DNA of 64,000 nucleotides from Actinomycetes bacterium. Lineage in GTDB: Bacteria; Actinomycetota; Actinomycetes; Propionibacteriales; Nocardioidaceae. The notes beneath the pieces are model-generated. The model was not told the DNA's origin. It worked only from the letters and a program-made list of their open reading frames with translations, and did no database searches. Position 1 is the first letter of the stretch; the number at the start of each line of letters is the position of its first letter. The DNA lies in assembly GCA_023460975.1 (NCBI GenBank), contig JAEWOG010000016.1, forward strand, positions 86,777 to 150,776, in the 5' to 3' direction. Positions 16,652 through 25,370 of this stretch are shown one piece after another. The position numbers were made by a program, and so were the translations under genes.

Positions 16652-17656
16652 ATGCGAGTCTTGGTCACCGGGTCAGCCGGGTTCATCGGCTACCACATGT
16701 CCAAACACCTCCTCAACGACGGCCATTCGGTCTTCGGCATCGATGCTGTTACCGACTATTACGACGTCTCCCTGAAGGAAGCGCGCTTGGCGGATCTCAG
16801 CGCCAGCGATTCGTACTCCCACCGCAGGACGCGCCTCGAGGACGCAGTAGGCATTCGGCACGCCTTTGAATCAGCAAGGCCGGACGTAGTCATCCACCTA
16901 GCCGCGCAGGCGGGCGTTCGGTACGCCTTGCAGGAGCCGCGTACGTACGTGGACAGCAACATTGTCGGAACCTTCAACATTCTTGAAGGCGCACGGGAGT
17001 TCGTGCCCCAGCACCTGCTGATTGCGTCCACCTCGTCCGTGTACGGCTCCAACGATGTGTTTCCGTACAGCGAGACGCAGCGCACCGACCACCCCATGAG
17101 CTTCTACGCGGCTACGAAGAAAGCCGGCGAGGACATGGCGCACTCGTACGCGCATCTGCACCAGATCCCTACGACACTGTTCCGGTTCTTCACGGTCTAC
17201 GGGTCGTGGGGTCGTCCGGACATGGCCATCTTCAAGTTCACCGAGGCCGCTCTCTCGGGCACAGCCATTCAACTTCACGAGGCCGGCGCGATGCGCAGGG
17301 ACTTCACCCACGTGACCGATCTAGTTCGAGCCGTGTCCGAGCTCATTGCTCGCCCTCCAGTAGTGGGAGAGCCGGCCATGAGCAGGGACAGCCTGAGCCC
17401 CGTGGCGCCGTACCGTACGGTCAACATCGGCGGCGGGAACCCAATCAGCGTTCTGAGGTTCATCGAGGCGATCGAGAAGGCCACTGGTCGCGCAATCGAG
17501 CGGGTGAACGTGCCCGCGGTCCCAGGCGAGGTCCCTGTGACCGACGCGGACCCTTCTCTCCTTCGCGCGCTCACAGGTTTCGCACCGTCGATCGACATCG
17601 ACGCGGGCGTTCGTGAGTTCGTCGAGTGGTATGAGCAGCACCGAACGGAAGGGTGA
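16652..17656 (+). CDS. NAD-dependent epimerase, UDP-glucuronate 4-epimerase-like
   Basis: A 334-residue extended short-chain dehydrogenase. GSAGFIGYH is the NAD motif, TSSVYGSN carries the catalytic Ser/Thr, and YAATK holds the Tyr and Lys. DVVIHLAAQAGVRYALQEPRTYVDSN and RFFTVYGSWGRPDMA are the segments that distinguish UDP-glucuronate/galacturonate epimerases (CapI/GalE-like). It would supply a uronic acid or other epimerised nucleotide sugar to the neighbouring polysaccharide genes. Base composition is somewhat lower in GC than the flanking core genes. The acyltransferase starts 10 bases after its stop. Confidence 0.85.
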   Translation: MRVLVTGSAGFIGYHMSKHLLNDGHSVFGIDAVTDYYDVSLKEARLADLSASDSYSHRRTRLEDAVGIRHAFESARPDVVIHLAAQAGVRYALQEPRTYVDSNIVGTFNILEGAREFVPQHLLIASTSSVYGSNDVFPYSETQRTDHPMSFYAATKKAGEDMAHSYAHLHQIPTTLFRFFTVYGSWGRPDMAIFKFTEAALSGTAIQLHEAGAMRRDFTHVTDLVRAVSELIARPPVVGEPAMSRDSLSPVAPYRTVNIGGGNPISVLRFIEAIEKATGRAIERVNVPAVPGEVPVTDADPSLLRALTGFAPSIDIDAGVREFVEWYEQHRTEG

Positions 17657-17666
17657 GGACCTCACC

Positions 17667-18206
17667 GTGTGGCAAGCCTTCAAGACGCGCCTGGACATTC
17701 GTCGAGATCCCGTGGCTTGGTCGCGCCGGGCTGGCGTCACGGTCGGTCGCGACTGCCGATTCCTCAGCATTGACTCAGGCACTTTCGGGTCCGAGCCCTA
17801 CCTCGTCACGATCGGCTCGCACGTCACGATCACGCACGGTGTGCGTTTCGTGACACACGACGGGGGGGTCTGGGTGCTTCGCGACAAGCATCCGGACATC
17901 GACGTCTTCGGAAGGATTGCAGTGGGCGACAATGTGTTCATCGGCCTGAACTCATTGATCCTCCCTGGGGTCAGCATCGGCGACAATGTCGTCGTCGGGG
18001 CGGGCTCCGTGGTGAACAAGGACATTCCCAGCGGCTCCGTGGCTGCTGGCGTGCCAGCCCGCGTGCTCGGGACCATCGACGCGTATGAGGCTAGGTCACT
18101 CGAGCGAGCGACCATGACCAAGTCGCTCACGGCCGCCGAGAAGCGGGCATACCTGCTCACCCCTGAGCGCTTTGGGCGGGACCAACATCCCTCGTCGTCT
18201 TCCTAG
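17667..18206 (+). CDS. Left-handed beta-helix acyltransferase
   Basis: A protein of about 179 residues with hexapeptide repeats (VTIGSHVTITHGV, IAVGDNVFIGLNSLILPGVSIGDNVVVGAGSVV) and the PSGSVAAGVPARVLG coil end typical of CatB/WbbJ/NodL-type O-acetyltransferases. The catalytic His is probably in FVTHDGG. It likely acetylates a sugar of the surface glycan. GTG 17667 is chosen because GGTGAGG lies just upstream, after the previous stop; an ATG at 17631 would overlap the epimerase gene. The stop codon overlaps that of the convergent glycosyltransferase (TAG on both strands). Confidence 0.8.
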   Translation: MWQAFKTRLDIRRDPVAWSRRAGVTVGRDCRFLSIDSGTFGSEPYLVTIGSHVTITHGVRFVTHDGGVWVLRDKHPDIDVFGRIAVGDNVFIGLNSLILPGVSIGDNVVVGAGSVVNKDIPSGSVAAGVPARVLGTIDAYEARSLERATMTKSLTAAEKRAYLLTPERFGRDQHPSSSS

Positions 18207-20467
18207 CTCTCGTTAGTCCCCGAGACGCCCCACGCGGATTCGTACTCCCGTGCGACGCGGTCCATTGCAAACTTGCTCGACGAGACACGTTGGAATGCCT
18301 CGCGCCGAGCCGTCGGTGTCGTTGGCACCGCCTCGCCGGTCCGAATCACTTCACGAGCCCACCGCTCCGCTGACTCGCTGAGGTCAACGAGGGTGAGTAG
18401 GTCACCAAACTCCTCGGCGATGAACTCTGTCCCGGGGAGCCGCGTCGCGACCACGGGTGTCCCGGCCGCCAAGGACTCCATGACAACGCCCGGCAATCCT
18501 TCATGGCGCGAGGGCAGCAACATGACGTCTGCGCCCCCAAGGATCCCGGGAACGTCATCGGTCGGCGGCATCATGTGAGCGAAACGGGCCAACCACTCAC
18601 GCTCGCCAACCATGTCGGCAACGCTCCGTTCGCTCTTCCCAACGAAGACCATGTGCGTCTTCTCCCCTTCCATCCTGATCAGCGCTTCGAGCACATCGAC
18701 CGCCCACTCACGGTTCTTCTGCGGGTCGTCGCGCCCCAGGACGAGAAGCACTCGATCCGCCTCAGGATGCCCGATGAGACGCCGAAGGAGCATTGAATCG
18801 GACGCAGCCGCAAAGCGGGCCACCGCGAGCCCCGGAAGCATGAGTGCGGCCCTCTCGTCGGCTCTCCAGCTCTTCCCAAGCACCGCTTCCAAGGCACCCG
18901 GGGAGACACCACCCACTGTCGTGGCCGCGTTCATGCCGATGCGATGTAGCACCCACTCCCCCGCCGCACCCGGCCGACCATGGGGAATCCGCCCTTCATT
19001 TCGATAGTGCAGGACCCTGTTCGGCACTCTCCATGCTTTGGCCATGACGAGAAGGATGTTGGATCGCTCGTGGCCCAACATCACATGCACGTGAACCGCG
19101 TGGACGGGTTGAGTTCGAAAGAGGCGTGAAACAGTGCGGATGAAGGCGAGGCTCCGAAACCGGACCGTGATTACCCGCGCACCGGCTTGCTCGAAGGCAC
19201 TCGTCAGCGGCCCGGGCGTAGGCGAGGTTTGCAACATCACGATCGAGTAGGAGTCCGGGGAGAGCTGCCGGATCAGTTCAAGGGTCCGCATCTCTGCGCC
19301 ACCGTAAGCCAACGAACTGAACATGTGGACAACGACCGGCCTGTGGCGCTCGGGCTCTGAGAGACACCACAGTCTGGCAAACCTCGTGATCGTCGTACTC
19401 GCGTCGAACCGAGTGCCCGCAAGGCGCGTCCACGGAGTCGTGGAACGACGAACCCGCGAAGTGACCTCCGAGAGGGCAGTCCCCCATACGTCATCGCTTT
19501 CGCCGAGAGACAGAATCTCGATCGAGTCCGGGGCCTCCCCAGCGATCTCTCGGATCGAGGGCAGGTCGCTGGCCAGTACCGGCGTACCGGCAGCCACTGC
19601 CTCCAGCACGACCCCTGGAACCCCTTCGAAACTTGAGGTGACGATCAGCGCAGTGGCCGCCGTGAGGAGGTCCGGCACATCAGCACGCTCGCCCGTCCAA
19701 TGCACTCTTTCGGCCACGCCGAGCGTCGTTGCCAGTTCGAAGCACTCCGCGCGCAGAGTCTCGTCGACAGAGCCCACGAACACGAGGTGCAGGTCCTCAT
19801 GCTCAGATGCGCCAAGCGCGGCTACTGCCTTGATCCGGTTCTTACCGACGGTGTCTATCCCGATATGAAGCACCGTCCGGGCCCCCTCAGGAAGCCCCAG
19901 GCGCCCGTCCCAACACCCCGGGACCGCAGACACGGACGCAAACCGGCTCAGGTCGACCCCGGGGACAACGATCTGGGTGCGCCCGTCCTGCGACCACTCG
20001 GCGCCGAGCACGTTCTCCAACGACTTCTCTGAGACCCCCAGAATCGAGGTCGCGAAGCGCCGGACGAACCACCCCCCCAACGTGCTCAAGGCCCGGCCGC
20101 CCAGCCCTGCTGGGAGTTCGGCACGATCAGAGTGGAAGTGCGCGACACGGATCGGCGTTCCGGCAAGCCAGGCCAATGCCACGAGGGGACCCGCCACCAG
20201 CCCCGCCTGACAGTGGACCACCCGCACCCGGCGGAACAGGCGGTATGCACCCCACCACCCCGTCAACGTGCGGAGGGGAAGGAAGCGGATCCGCGCTCCG
20301 GCTGCTCGGAACTCGGGCTCGAGAGGGTGTGGCGCTCCCGCACTTGCCACGGCAACGACATGCACTTCAAGGGAAGGCGAGGAAAGCGCCCGTACCACCT
20401 CCAGGGTCCGCATTTCTGCACCGCCCCTGTGCAGAGTGGTAGAGATCGTGGCAACTCCACTTCTCAT
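18203..20467 (-). CDS. Tandem double GT4 glycosyltransferase
   Basis: A 754-residue protein made of two consecutive GT-B (family 4) glycosyltransferase units. Unit one runs from residue 1 to about 372 and unit two from about 375 to 754. Each begins with the same acceptor-side motif (GGAEMRTLEVVRALS, then GGAEMRTLELIRQLS) and each ends with a nucleotide-sugar E(x7)E-type segment (SFEGVPGVVLEAVAAGTPV and RHEGLPGVVMESLAAGTPV). Both domains therefore appear active. It would add two sugars in the repeat unit, or one unit may be regulatory. There is no signal or membrane segment. Its start overlaps the flippase stop (ATGA), and GC is lower than in core genes. Confidence 0.88.
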   Translation of the reverse strand: MRSGVATISTTLHRGGAEMRTLEVVRALSSPSLEVHVVAVASAGAPHPLEPEFRAAGARIRFLPLRTLTGWWGAYRLFRRVRVVHCQAGLVAGPLVALAWLAGTPIRVAHFHSDRAELPAGLGGRALSTLGGWFVRRFATSILGVSEKSLENVLGAEWSQDGRTQIVVPGVDLSRFASVSAVPGCWDGRLGLPEGARTVLHIGIDTVGKNRIKAVAALGASEHEDLHLVFVGSVDETLRAECFELATTLGVAERVHWTGERADVPDLLTAATALIVTSSFEGVPGVVLEAVAAGTPVLASDLPSIREIAGEAPDSIEILSLGESDDVWGTALSEVTSRVRRSTTPWTRLAGTRFDASTTITRFARLWCLSEPERHRPVVVHMFSSLAYGGAEMRTLELIRQLSPDSYSIVMLQTSPTPGPLTSAFEQAGARVITVRFRSLAFIRTVSRLFRTQPVHAVHVHVMLGHERSNILLVMAKAWRVPNRVLHYRNEGRIPHGRPGAAGEWVLHRIGMNAATTVGGVSPGALEAVLGKSWRADERAALMLPGLAVARFAAASDSMLLRRLIGHPEADRVLLVLGRDDPQKNREWAVDVLEALIRMEGEKTHMVFVGKSERSVADMVGEREWLARFAHMMPPTDDVPGILGGADVMLLPSRHEGLPGVVMESLAAGTPVVATRLPGTEFIAEEFGDLLTLVDLSESAERWAREVIRTGEAVPTTPTARREAFQRVSSSKFAMDRVAREYESAWGVSGTNES

Positions 20468-21729
20468 GCTCGAAACTCCTGTTCGCCGGGTCCTTCCAGA
20501 CGCACGATCGCTCGCACCACCTCAACCGAAGTGCGGCCCGTTCTCACCGCAAACTGACGGATCGACTCAACCACGTATGCGAGGTAGCCCAGGGACGCGC
20601 CCACAGCGGCGCCCATCGCTTGCCACTGAGGCACCAGCGCCGCGGTCGCGATACAAGCAACAAGCAGGCCCGCGAGGGCTCTCCTGTTCATCGCGCGGCT
20701 CATGCCCTCCGCAACAAGATAGGTCCCAATCGGTCGCTGAACTGCCAAGAGGAAGGCTCCGGTCAAGAGCACCCACGTCACTGGAACGGCGCCGCTGAAG
20801 TCCTTGCCCCAGAGGAAAGGGATCATGATGGGCGCCGCCACTGCAACAAGAACAGCCGACACGGCGGTGACGGCGGCAGTGATTCGTAGCAATGCAACCG
20901 TGACCTTCCGTCGTTCAGTCTCGGAGGCGGCGACCTGACCCGCGACGAGGGTGGACGCGATGGCCGTGCCCAAGACCCCTAGGGGGGCAGTCAGTGCCAG
21001 GCCGACCGAGTAGACACCCACCTGAGTCGTTGAGCCCAACGCTCCCAGAACAAGGACGTCCACACGCATCATCAGGTTCAGCGCAAGTTGACCGGGATGG
21101 TACCGGATCCCCTTGCGCAGAATCCCTCCCATCTCAGCGAGCCAACGGCGCGAGACTCGGGGCCGAAGCCTGATCCCTGTGATCATGACTCCCGCGGTGA
21201 GTCCGATCGCGTACCAGGCGAGCGCCATGTCTACATCGAGGCGATCCATTCTGGACGCCACTGCGACACCCAGCAGAAAGACAGTTGCCTCGACAACGGC
21301 CAGCACTGCCGAGGTCATCACCTGGCCTTGCAGAACCAGGAGGCGCTGGCACCACAACTGACTACACGTGAGCACAGTCAGGACCGCGGCTGCCCACCAC
21401 AGCCCTGAGGGGAGCCCGAAAACGCCGCGCCATAGTGCCCCCGCAGCGAGCAAGGCCCCCAGTGCGCCCACGACGAACGCTCCCCAGAAGGCAGCACTGA
21501 CGGACCGCCTTCGGATCACCTCGCCCTGTGCAGATTGTTCGGTCACCCCCTGCTCGCCAGACAACCCCACGGCAGCGCTCACAACGCCCACGAATGTGAG
21601 CAAGAGCGTGTACTCGCCGCGGCCACTGGGGCCGAGCTCACGGGCAACCAGAATGTTGGTGATGAGAGAAACGCCCAGGGCAGCCATGCGCAACCCCGTG
21701 GCCCCCGCCATCACACTGGCTAGCCTCAC
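20464..21729 (-). CDS. wzx: Polysaccharide flippase (Wzx-like, MOP superfamily)
   Basis: A 421-residue membrane protein with about 12 hydrophobic helices. It opens with the family pattern GATGLRMAALGVSLITNILVARELGPSGRGEYTLL, characteristic of oligosaccharide flippases. It is expected to flip the undecaprenyl-linked repeat unit across the membrane. The start is GTG 21729 in a GTGA overlap with the polymerase gene, and the stop overlaps the double glycosyltransferase start. It sits in the lower-GC part of the locus, as serotype-specific wzx genes often do. Confidence 0.85.
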   Translation of the reverse strand: MRLASVMAGATGLRMAALGVSLITNILVARELGPSGRGEYTLLLTFVGVVSAAVGLSGEQGVTEQSAQGEVIRRRSVSAAFWGAFVVGALGALLAAGALWRGVFGLPSGLWWAAAVLTVLTCSQLWCQRLLVLQGQVMTSAVLAVVEATVFLLGVAVASRMDRLDVDMALAWYAIGLTAGVMITGIRLRPRVSRRWLAEMGGILRKGIRYHPGQLALNLMMRVDVLVLGALGSTTQVGVYSVGLALTAPLGVLGTAIASTLVAGQVAASETERRKVTVALLRITAAVTAVSAVLVAVAAPIMIPFLWGKDFSGAVPVTWVLLTGAFLLAVQRPIGTYLVAEGMSRAMNRRALAGLLVACIATAALVPQWQAMGAAVGASLGYLAYVVESIRQFAVRTGRTSVEVVRAIVRLEGPGEQEFRA

Positions 21730-23126
21730 GGGGCGTGCTCTGCCTGAGCGTCTTGTGCGGTCTCCAACTCGTCAGTTTCGCTTCGGCCCACGACCCGTGA
21801 CCAGACCCATGCCATCAGCACGATGACGAAGCCGTAGAGAATCAGGACCGGAGCTGACTCAAACGCATTACGCACCAACTGCTGGAAAACAGTGGCCCCC
21901 ACCACCGCAACCGCGAACCGCGCCACGGATCGATCAGTGAAGCGCGTGAGCCAGGAGAGCAGGGCGCCCCACATCGCCAGCATCAGTGGGGCCGCCCATC
22001 GACCGAAGTTCAGGTACGCCTCCGCGACGATCGAGCTACCGATGTAACCAAACTGGTTGATGATTCGAGTTGCCATGTACCCCTGGTCCGTGGACGCGTC
22101 GAAGTCAACGGTCCGAAGCACAAACCTTCTGAACGTGTGCACAGACGGCGTCACGTAGGTTTCACCCATAGCGAGGGGAACGCCGTTCGACTCGGACCAA
22201 CGCACCACTTCACTCACAACGCGCACGGATCCGCCCATCTCGTACAAAGCCTGCATCGGATCGGTGGAGACACCCCCGGCGGCGCCGCCCTCTTGGCGCG
22301 TCTGCGACACGACCGCGATCGGAATCAACAGCAACGCGATCGCGGCGACCGTGACCCGCCAGCCTGGCATTTTCCTTTGCATGCCAACGACACACAGGGC
22401 AACCACACCCGTGAACAGCACCTCGCCCCGAAGACCCAGCGGGAAACCCACGATGGCGAAAGCCAGAAAGAAGAGCACGGCGATTCGGGCAAGCGACCGC
22501 TTGTAACTAATGAGCGCCAGCGGGAGACTCAGCGCGATCAGGTAATAGAAGGACGCCACTGCTGTCCCGTCAACAGCCTTCAGGTAGCTCGCGTAACTGG
22601 CTCCGATCCCAAGATCAGCCTCAAAGGCAAACCGGAGCCACATCACGCACCCGAGGATGCACACGACGGCCGCAACATCGGAGAGGCATTTGCGGAACGT
22701 CTCATTCAAGCCGTCCAGTCGAATAGTTGAGTCATCCTTGTGCAGCATGACGGCTCCCGCAGCGAATGCCATAATTGCACCCGTCGAGACGATGACCGCC
22801 TCAACGCTCTCCGGCATCCCCCTCATATGCAGGTTCCCTGGGAATTGGGACGTCTCGGAGATGAGAACTTCGATGAGGGCTCCACAGTGGAACACGATGA
22901 GCACGAGCAGGCTCATTTGCGGAATCGACCAGAAGCCGCCCGGGATCACCATGCCGACGCAAACCATGGCGAGCGGAGCCATGATGAGCGCGTACCAAGA
23001 AGCTTCCTCGATGGTCCACGCAGGGCGCGCAAACATCACAAGTAGGGACGCTGCGAGCAGCGCCAGCGCCGCAGCCTTGCCGTACGCCGCGCGCGAATTC
23101 TCCCCGCCCTTCAGCGCGTCAGCCAT
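21726..23126 (-). CDS. O-antigen-polymerase-like membrane protein (Wzy candidate)
   Basis: A 466-residue polytopic protein with 10-12 hydrophobic segments and a larger extracytoplasmic loop near residues 260-340 (RQEGGAAGGVSTDPMQALYEMGG, then TYVTPSVHTFRRF), the architecture of Wzy/OafB-type O-antigen polymerases. Sequence conservation in this class is very low, so the assignment rests on topology and on position between a flippase and a glycosyltransferase. A charged tail ends the protein. It overlaps the upstream glycosyltransferase by 8 bases. Confidence 0.7.
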   Translation of the reverse strand: MADALKGGENSRAAYGKAAALALLAASLLVMFARPAWTIEEASWYALIMAPLAMVCVGMVIPGGFWSIPQMSLLVLIVFHCGALIEVLISETSQFPGNLHMRGMPESVEAVIVSTGAIMAFAAGAVMLHKDDSTIRLDGLNETFRKCLSDVAAVVCILGCVMWLRFAFEADLGIGASYASYLKAVDGTAVASFYYLIALSLPLALISYKRSLARIAVLFFLAFAIVGFPLGLRGEVLFTGVVALCVVGMQRKMPGWRVTVAAIALLLIPIAVVSQTRQEGGAAGGVSTDPMQALYEMGGSVRVVSEVVRWSESNGVPLAMGETYVTPSVHTFRRFVLRTVDFDASTDQGYMATRIINQFGYIGSSIVAEAYLNFGRWAAPLMLAMWGALLSWLTRFTDRSVARFAVAVVGATVFQQLVRNAFESAPVLILYGFVIVLMAWVWSRVVGRSETDELETAQDAQAEHAP

Positions 23127-24252
23127 GCTGCACCTTCAATTGCTCAGAGATGAGTGCACAGTAGGCGCGGGCCCGGGCTTGCGCCGAGGGGATGCCGTCC
23201 ACAAGTGTCCGCCCGGCCTCCACCTTGCGCGCCACCGCCATGGGATCGCCCATGGCCTGGGCAATGACGTGCGCTGAGGTTCTAGCGTCCAACGGATCGA
23301 TGTAATAGGGAACGTCGCCGCACACCGCCCGCACGAAGTCGCGGTCCGAAGCGAATACCGGTCGACCACTAGCCATCGCCTCAAGGGGGGTCGCAGAGAA
23401 CGCCTCCAACAGGCTCGGGAAGAGCACCGCATCGCACTTTTCGTACAGGTTAGGAAGGTCGCGCACGGGCACTACTCCCACACACTCCGCCAGCGCAGCC
23501 AGACCCGGAGCGGCCTCGTCTGCCTCCGCTTCGCTCGCCGTTAAGAGGTAACTCACCCTCACACCGTGATCCTCGCGCGCAAAACGCGCCAACTCTGTTA
23601 GGAAACCAAAGTTCTTGTGAGGGTATGGCCTAGCGACGTAGGCGAGGACCAACTCACCGCCAGTGGGAAGCGAGTGGGTTGCCGCAGTGCGTGCCTCGGC
23701 GAAGACCGCGCTGATGGTGTTCGGCACGACACGTATGTCGTGGTTGCGAAAACCCCGGCTGCGCATGGAATCGCGGAGGGCACTCGTCTCGACCACAACC
23801 AAGTCAGAGCGCTTGACCACTCGGCGCGACACGACTCCGCGGAGCCGCCAGCGCAGCCGGCCCCCTAGCCCAGTCGGCTCACCAAGCGGGACCCCATGTA
23901 TCGACCTGACGTCCGCGAAGCCCACGATCCTGCGAGTCGCCCTGCGCGCTGCATACTCCGGACCAAAAACGCTGAAGGAGACGTCGTATCGACGTCGAAC
24001 TGGAGCCCAACGCCGCGCGTGCCACGGTCGGCTCTGCTCAACCCCTGGGCGGAGCTCGGCGCTGGTCGCCTCTGCGAGCGACTGCTCCACGCTCGGACTG
24101 ACGACCACGTCAACCTCGCCGATCCACGGGTACTCAGCTCGAGCGAGGTCGTCGCCACGCATGCGCGCCAACTCATCCAAGAAGGAGACCGCCACCTGGA
24201 CACCGCCTCCGGTGACAAGGTTGGACGCGTCAACCAAGACGCGAGCACTCAC
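23119..24252 (-). CDS. GT4 family glycosyltransferase
   Basis: A 377-residue GT-B glycosyltransferase. The N-terminal domain has VLVDASNLVTGGGVQVAVSFLDEL. The C-terminal domain has YVARPYPHKNFGFL and the nucleotide-sugar motif LFPSLLEAFSATPLEAMASGRPV. It would transfer one sugar of the repeat unit on the cytoplasmic face. GTG 24252 forms a GTGA overlap with the preceding CapG-type gene; a GTG at 24270 in the same frame is an alternative start. It is the last gene of the lower-GC segment before composition rises sharply. Confidence 0.82.
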   Translation of the reverse strand: MSARVLVDASNLVTGGGVQVAVSFLDELARMRGDDLARAEYPWIGEVDVVVSPSVEQSLAEATSAELRPGVEQSRPWHARRWAPVRRRYDVSFSVFGPEYAARRATRRIVGFADVRSIHGVPLGEPTGLGGRLRWRLRGVVSRRVVKRSDLVVVETSALRDSMRSRGFRNHDIRVVPNTISAVFAEARTAATHSLPTGGELVLAYVARPYPHKNFGFLTELARFAREDHGVRVSYLLTASEAEADEAAPGLAALAECVGVVPVRDLPNLYEKCDAVLFPSLLEAFSATPLEAMASGRPVFASDRDFVRAVCGDVPYYIDPLDARTSAHVIAQAMGDPMAVARKVEAGRTLVDGIPSAQARARAYCALISEQLKVQHG

Positions 24253-25370
24253 GACCTGATCCCCGCCCACTGCGCATGCCGACCAGCGGTCGAGGCGATG
24301 AAGCGGACCACCCGGTTGGAGGTGTCGGCGATCTCGTACCCAGCCGGGTGCGAGGACGTCACCGGGCCGTCGGCGATCGCCAGGGCGACACCGCGTACGA
24401 CGTCGTCGGCGTTGAGACCGGTCATGATGATGCTGCCCGAATCGAGGGCTTCAGGCCGCTCGATCGAGTCGCGCAACGTGATGGCCGGGAACCCCAGGAT
24501 CGACGACTCCTCGGAGATCGTGCCCGAGTCCGAGAGCACGCAGGCAGCCTCGAGCTGGAGCTTGTTGTAGTCGTGGAAGCCGAAGGGCTCCATGAAGTCG
24601 ATGCCGCTCAGGTCCGGGGCACCGTCCAACGCCTCGAGCCGCTTGCGGGTGCGCGGGTGGGTCGAGACCACGATCCGCTTGCCGAAGCGGTCCCGTACGG
24701 CGGTGAGGCAGTCCAGGAGCAGCCGCAACCGCTCGGGCGAGTCGACGTTCTCCTCGCGGTGAGCGCTGACCAGGAAGTACTCCCCTGACGTCAGGCCGAG
24801 GGTCTCCAACGCGGCGGACGCCTCGATCTGGTCGCGGAACGCCTCCAGCACCTCCCGCATCGGCGAGCCCGTGACCAGCACCCGACGCGGGTGCAAGCCC
24901 TCGCCCAGCAGGTTGCGGCGCGCGTGCTCGGTGTAGGCCAGGTTGAAGTCCGCGACATGGTCGACGAGGCGCCGGTTGGTCTCCTCCGGCACGTTCTCGT
25001 CGAAGCACCGGTTGCCGGCCTCCATGTGGTAGGTCGGGATCCGCATCCGCTTCGCGATCACCGTCGCGATGCAGGAGTTGGTGTCGCCCAGCACGAGGAA
25101 CGCGTCGGGCCGCTCAGCGACGAGCACCTTCTCCGTCTCCGTGAGCACCCCGCCCAGGACCGCGCCGAGGCTGGAGGTGTCCACGCCCAGGTAGTGGTCC
25201 GGCGCCCGCAAGCCCAGGTCGTCGAAGAAGACCTGGTTGAGCGAGTGGTCGTAGTTCTGCCCCGTGTGCACGAGCACGTGCTCGATGCCCTCGGTGCGGT
25301 CCAGGCGGTCGATCACGCGCGCGAGCCGGATGATCTCGGGACGCGTCCCGACGACCGTCATCACCTTCAT
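24249..25370 (-). CDS. UDP-sugar 2-epimerase (CapG/FnlC type)
   Basis: A 373-residue member of the UDP-GlcNAc 2-epimerase family (VVGTRPEIIRLARVID, HTGQNYDHSLNQVFF, VLGDTNSC, HMEAGNRCFDENVPEE, SAHREENVD). The RCFD and HDYNKLQLEA variants, and its position directly after a CapF-type reductase, indicate the FucNAc branch. There it would convert UDP-N-acetyl-L-pneumosamine (6-deoxy-talose form) to UDP-N-acetyl-L-fucosamine, rather than make ManNAc. It overlaps the genes on both sides by ATGA or GTGA, so it is part of a single coupled operon. Plain WecB function remains possible. Confidence 0.85.
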   Translation of the reverse strand: MKVMTVVGTRPEIIRLARVIDRLDRTEGIEHVLVHTGQNYDHSLNQVFFDDLGLRAPDHYLGVDTSSLGAVLGGVLTETEKVLVAERPDAFLVLGDTNSCIATVIAKRMRIPTYHMEAGNRCFDENVPEETNRRLVDHVADFNLAYTEHARRNLLGEGLHPRRVLVTGSPMREVLEAFRDQIEASAALETLGLTSGEYFLVSAHREENVDSPERLRLLLDCLTAVRDRFGKRIVVSTHPRTRKRLEALDGAPDLSGIDFMEPFGFHDYNKLQLEAACVLSDSGTISEESSILGFPAITLRDSIERPEALDSGSIIMTGLNADDVVRGVALAIADGPVTSSHPAGYEIADTSNRVVRFIASTAGRHAQWAGIRS

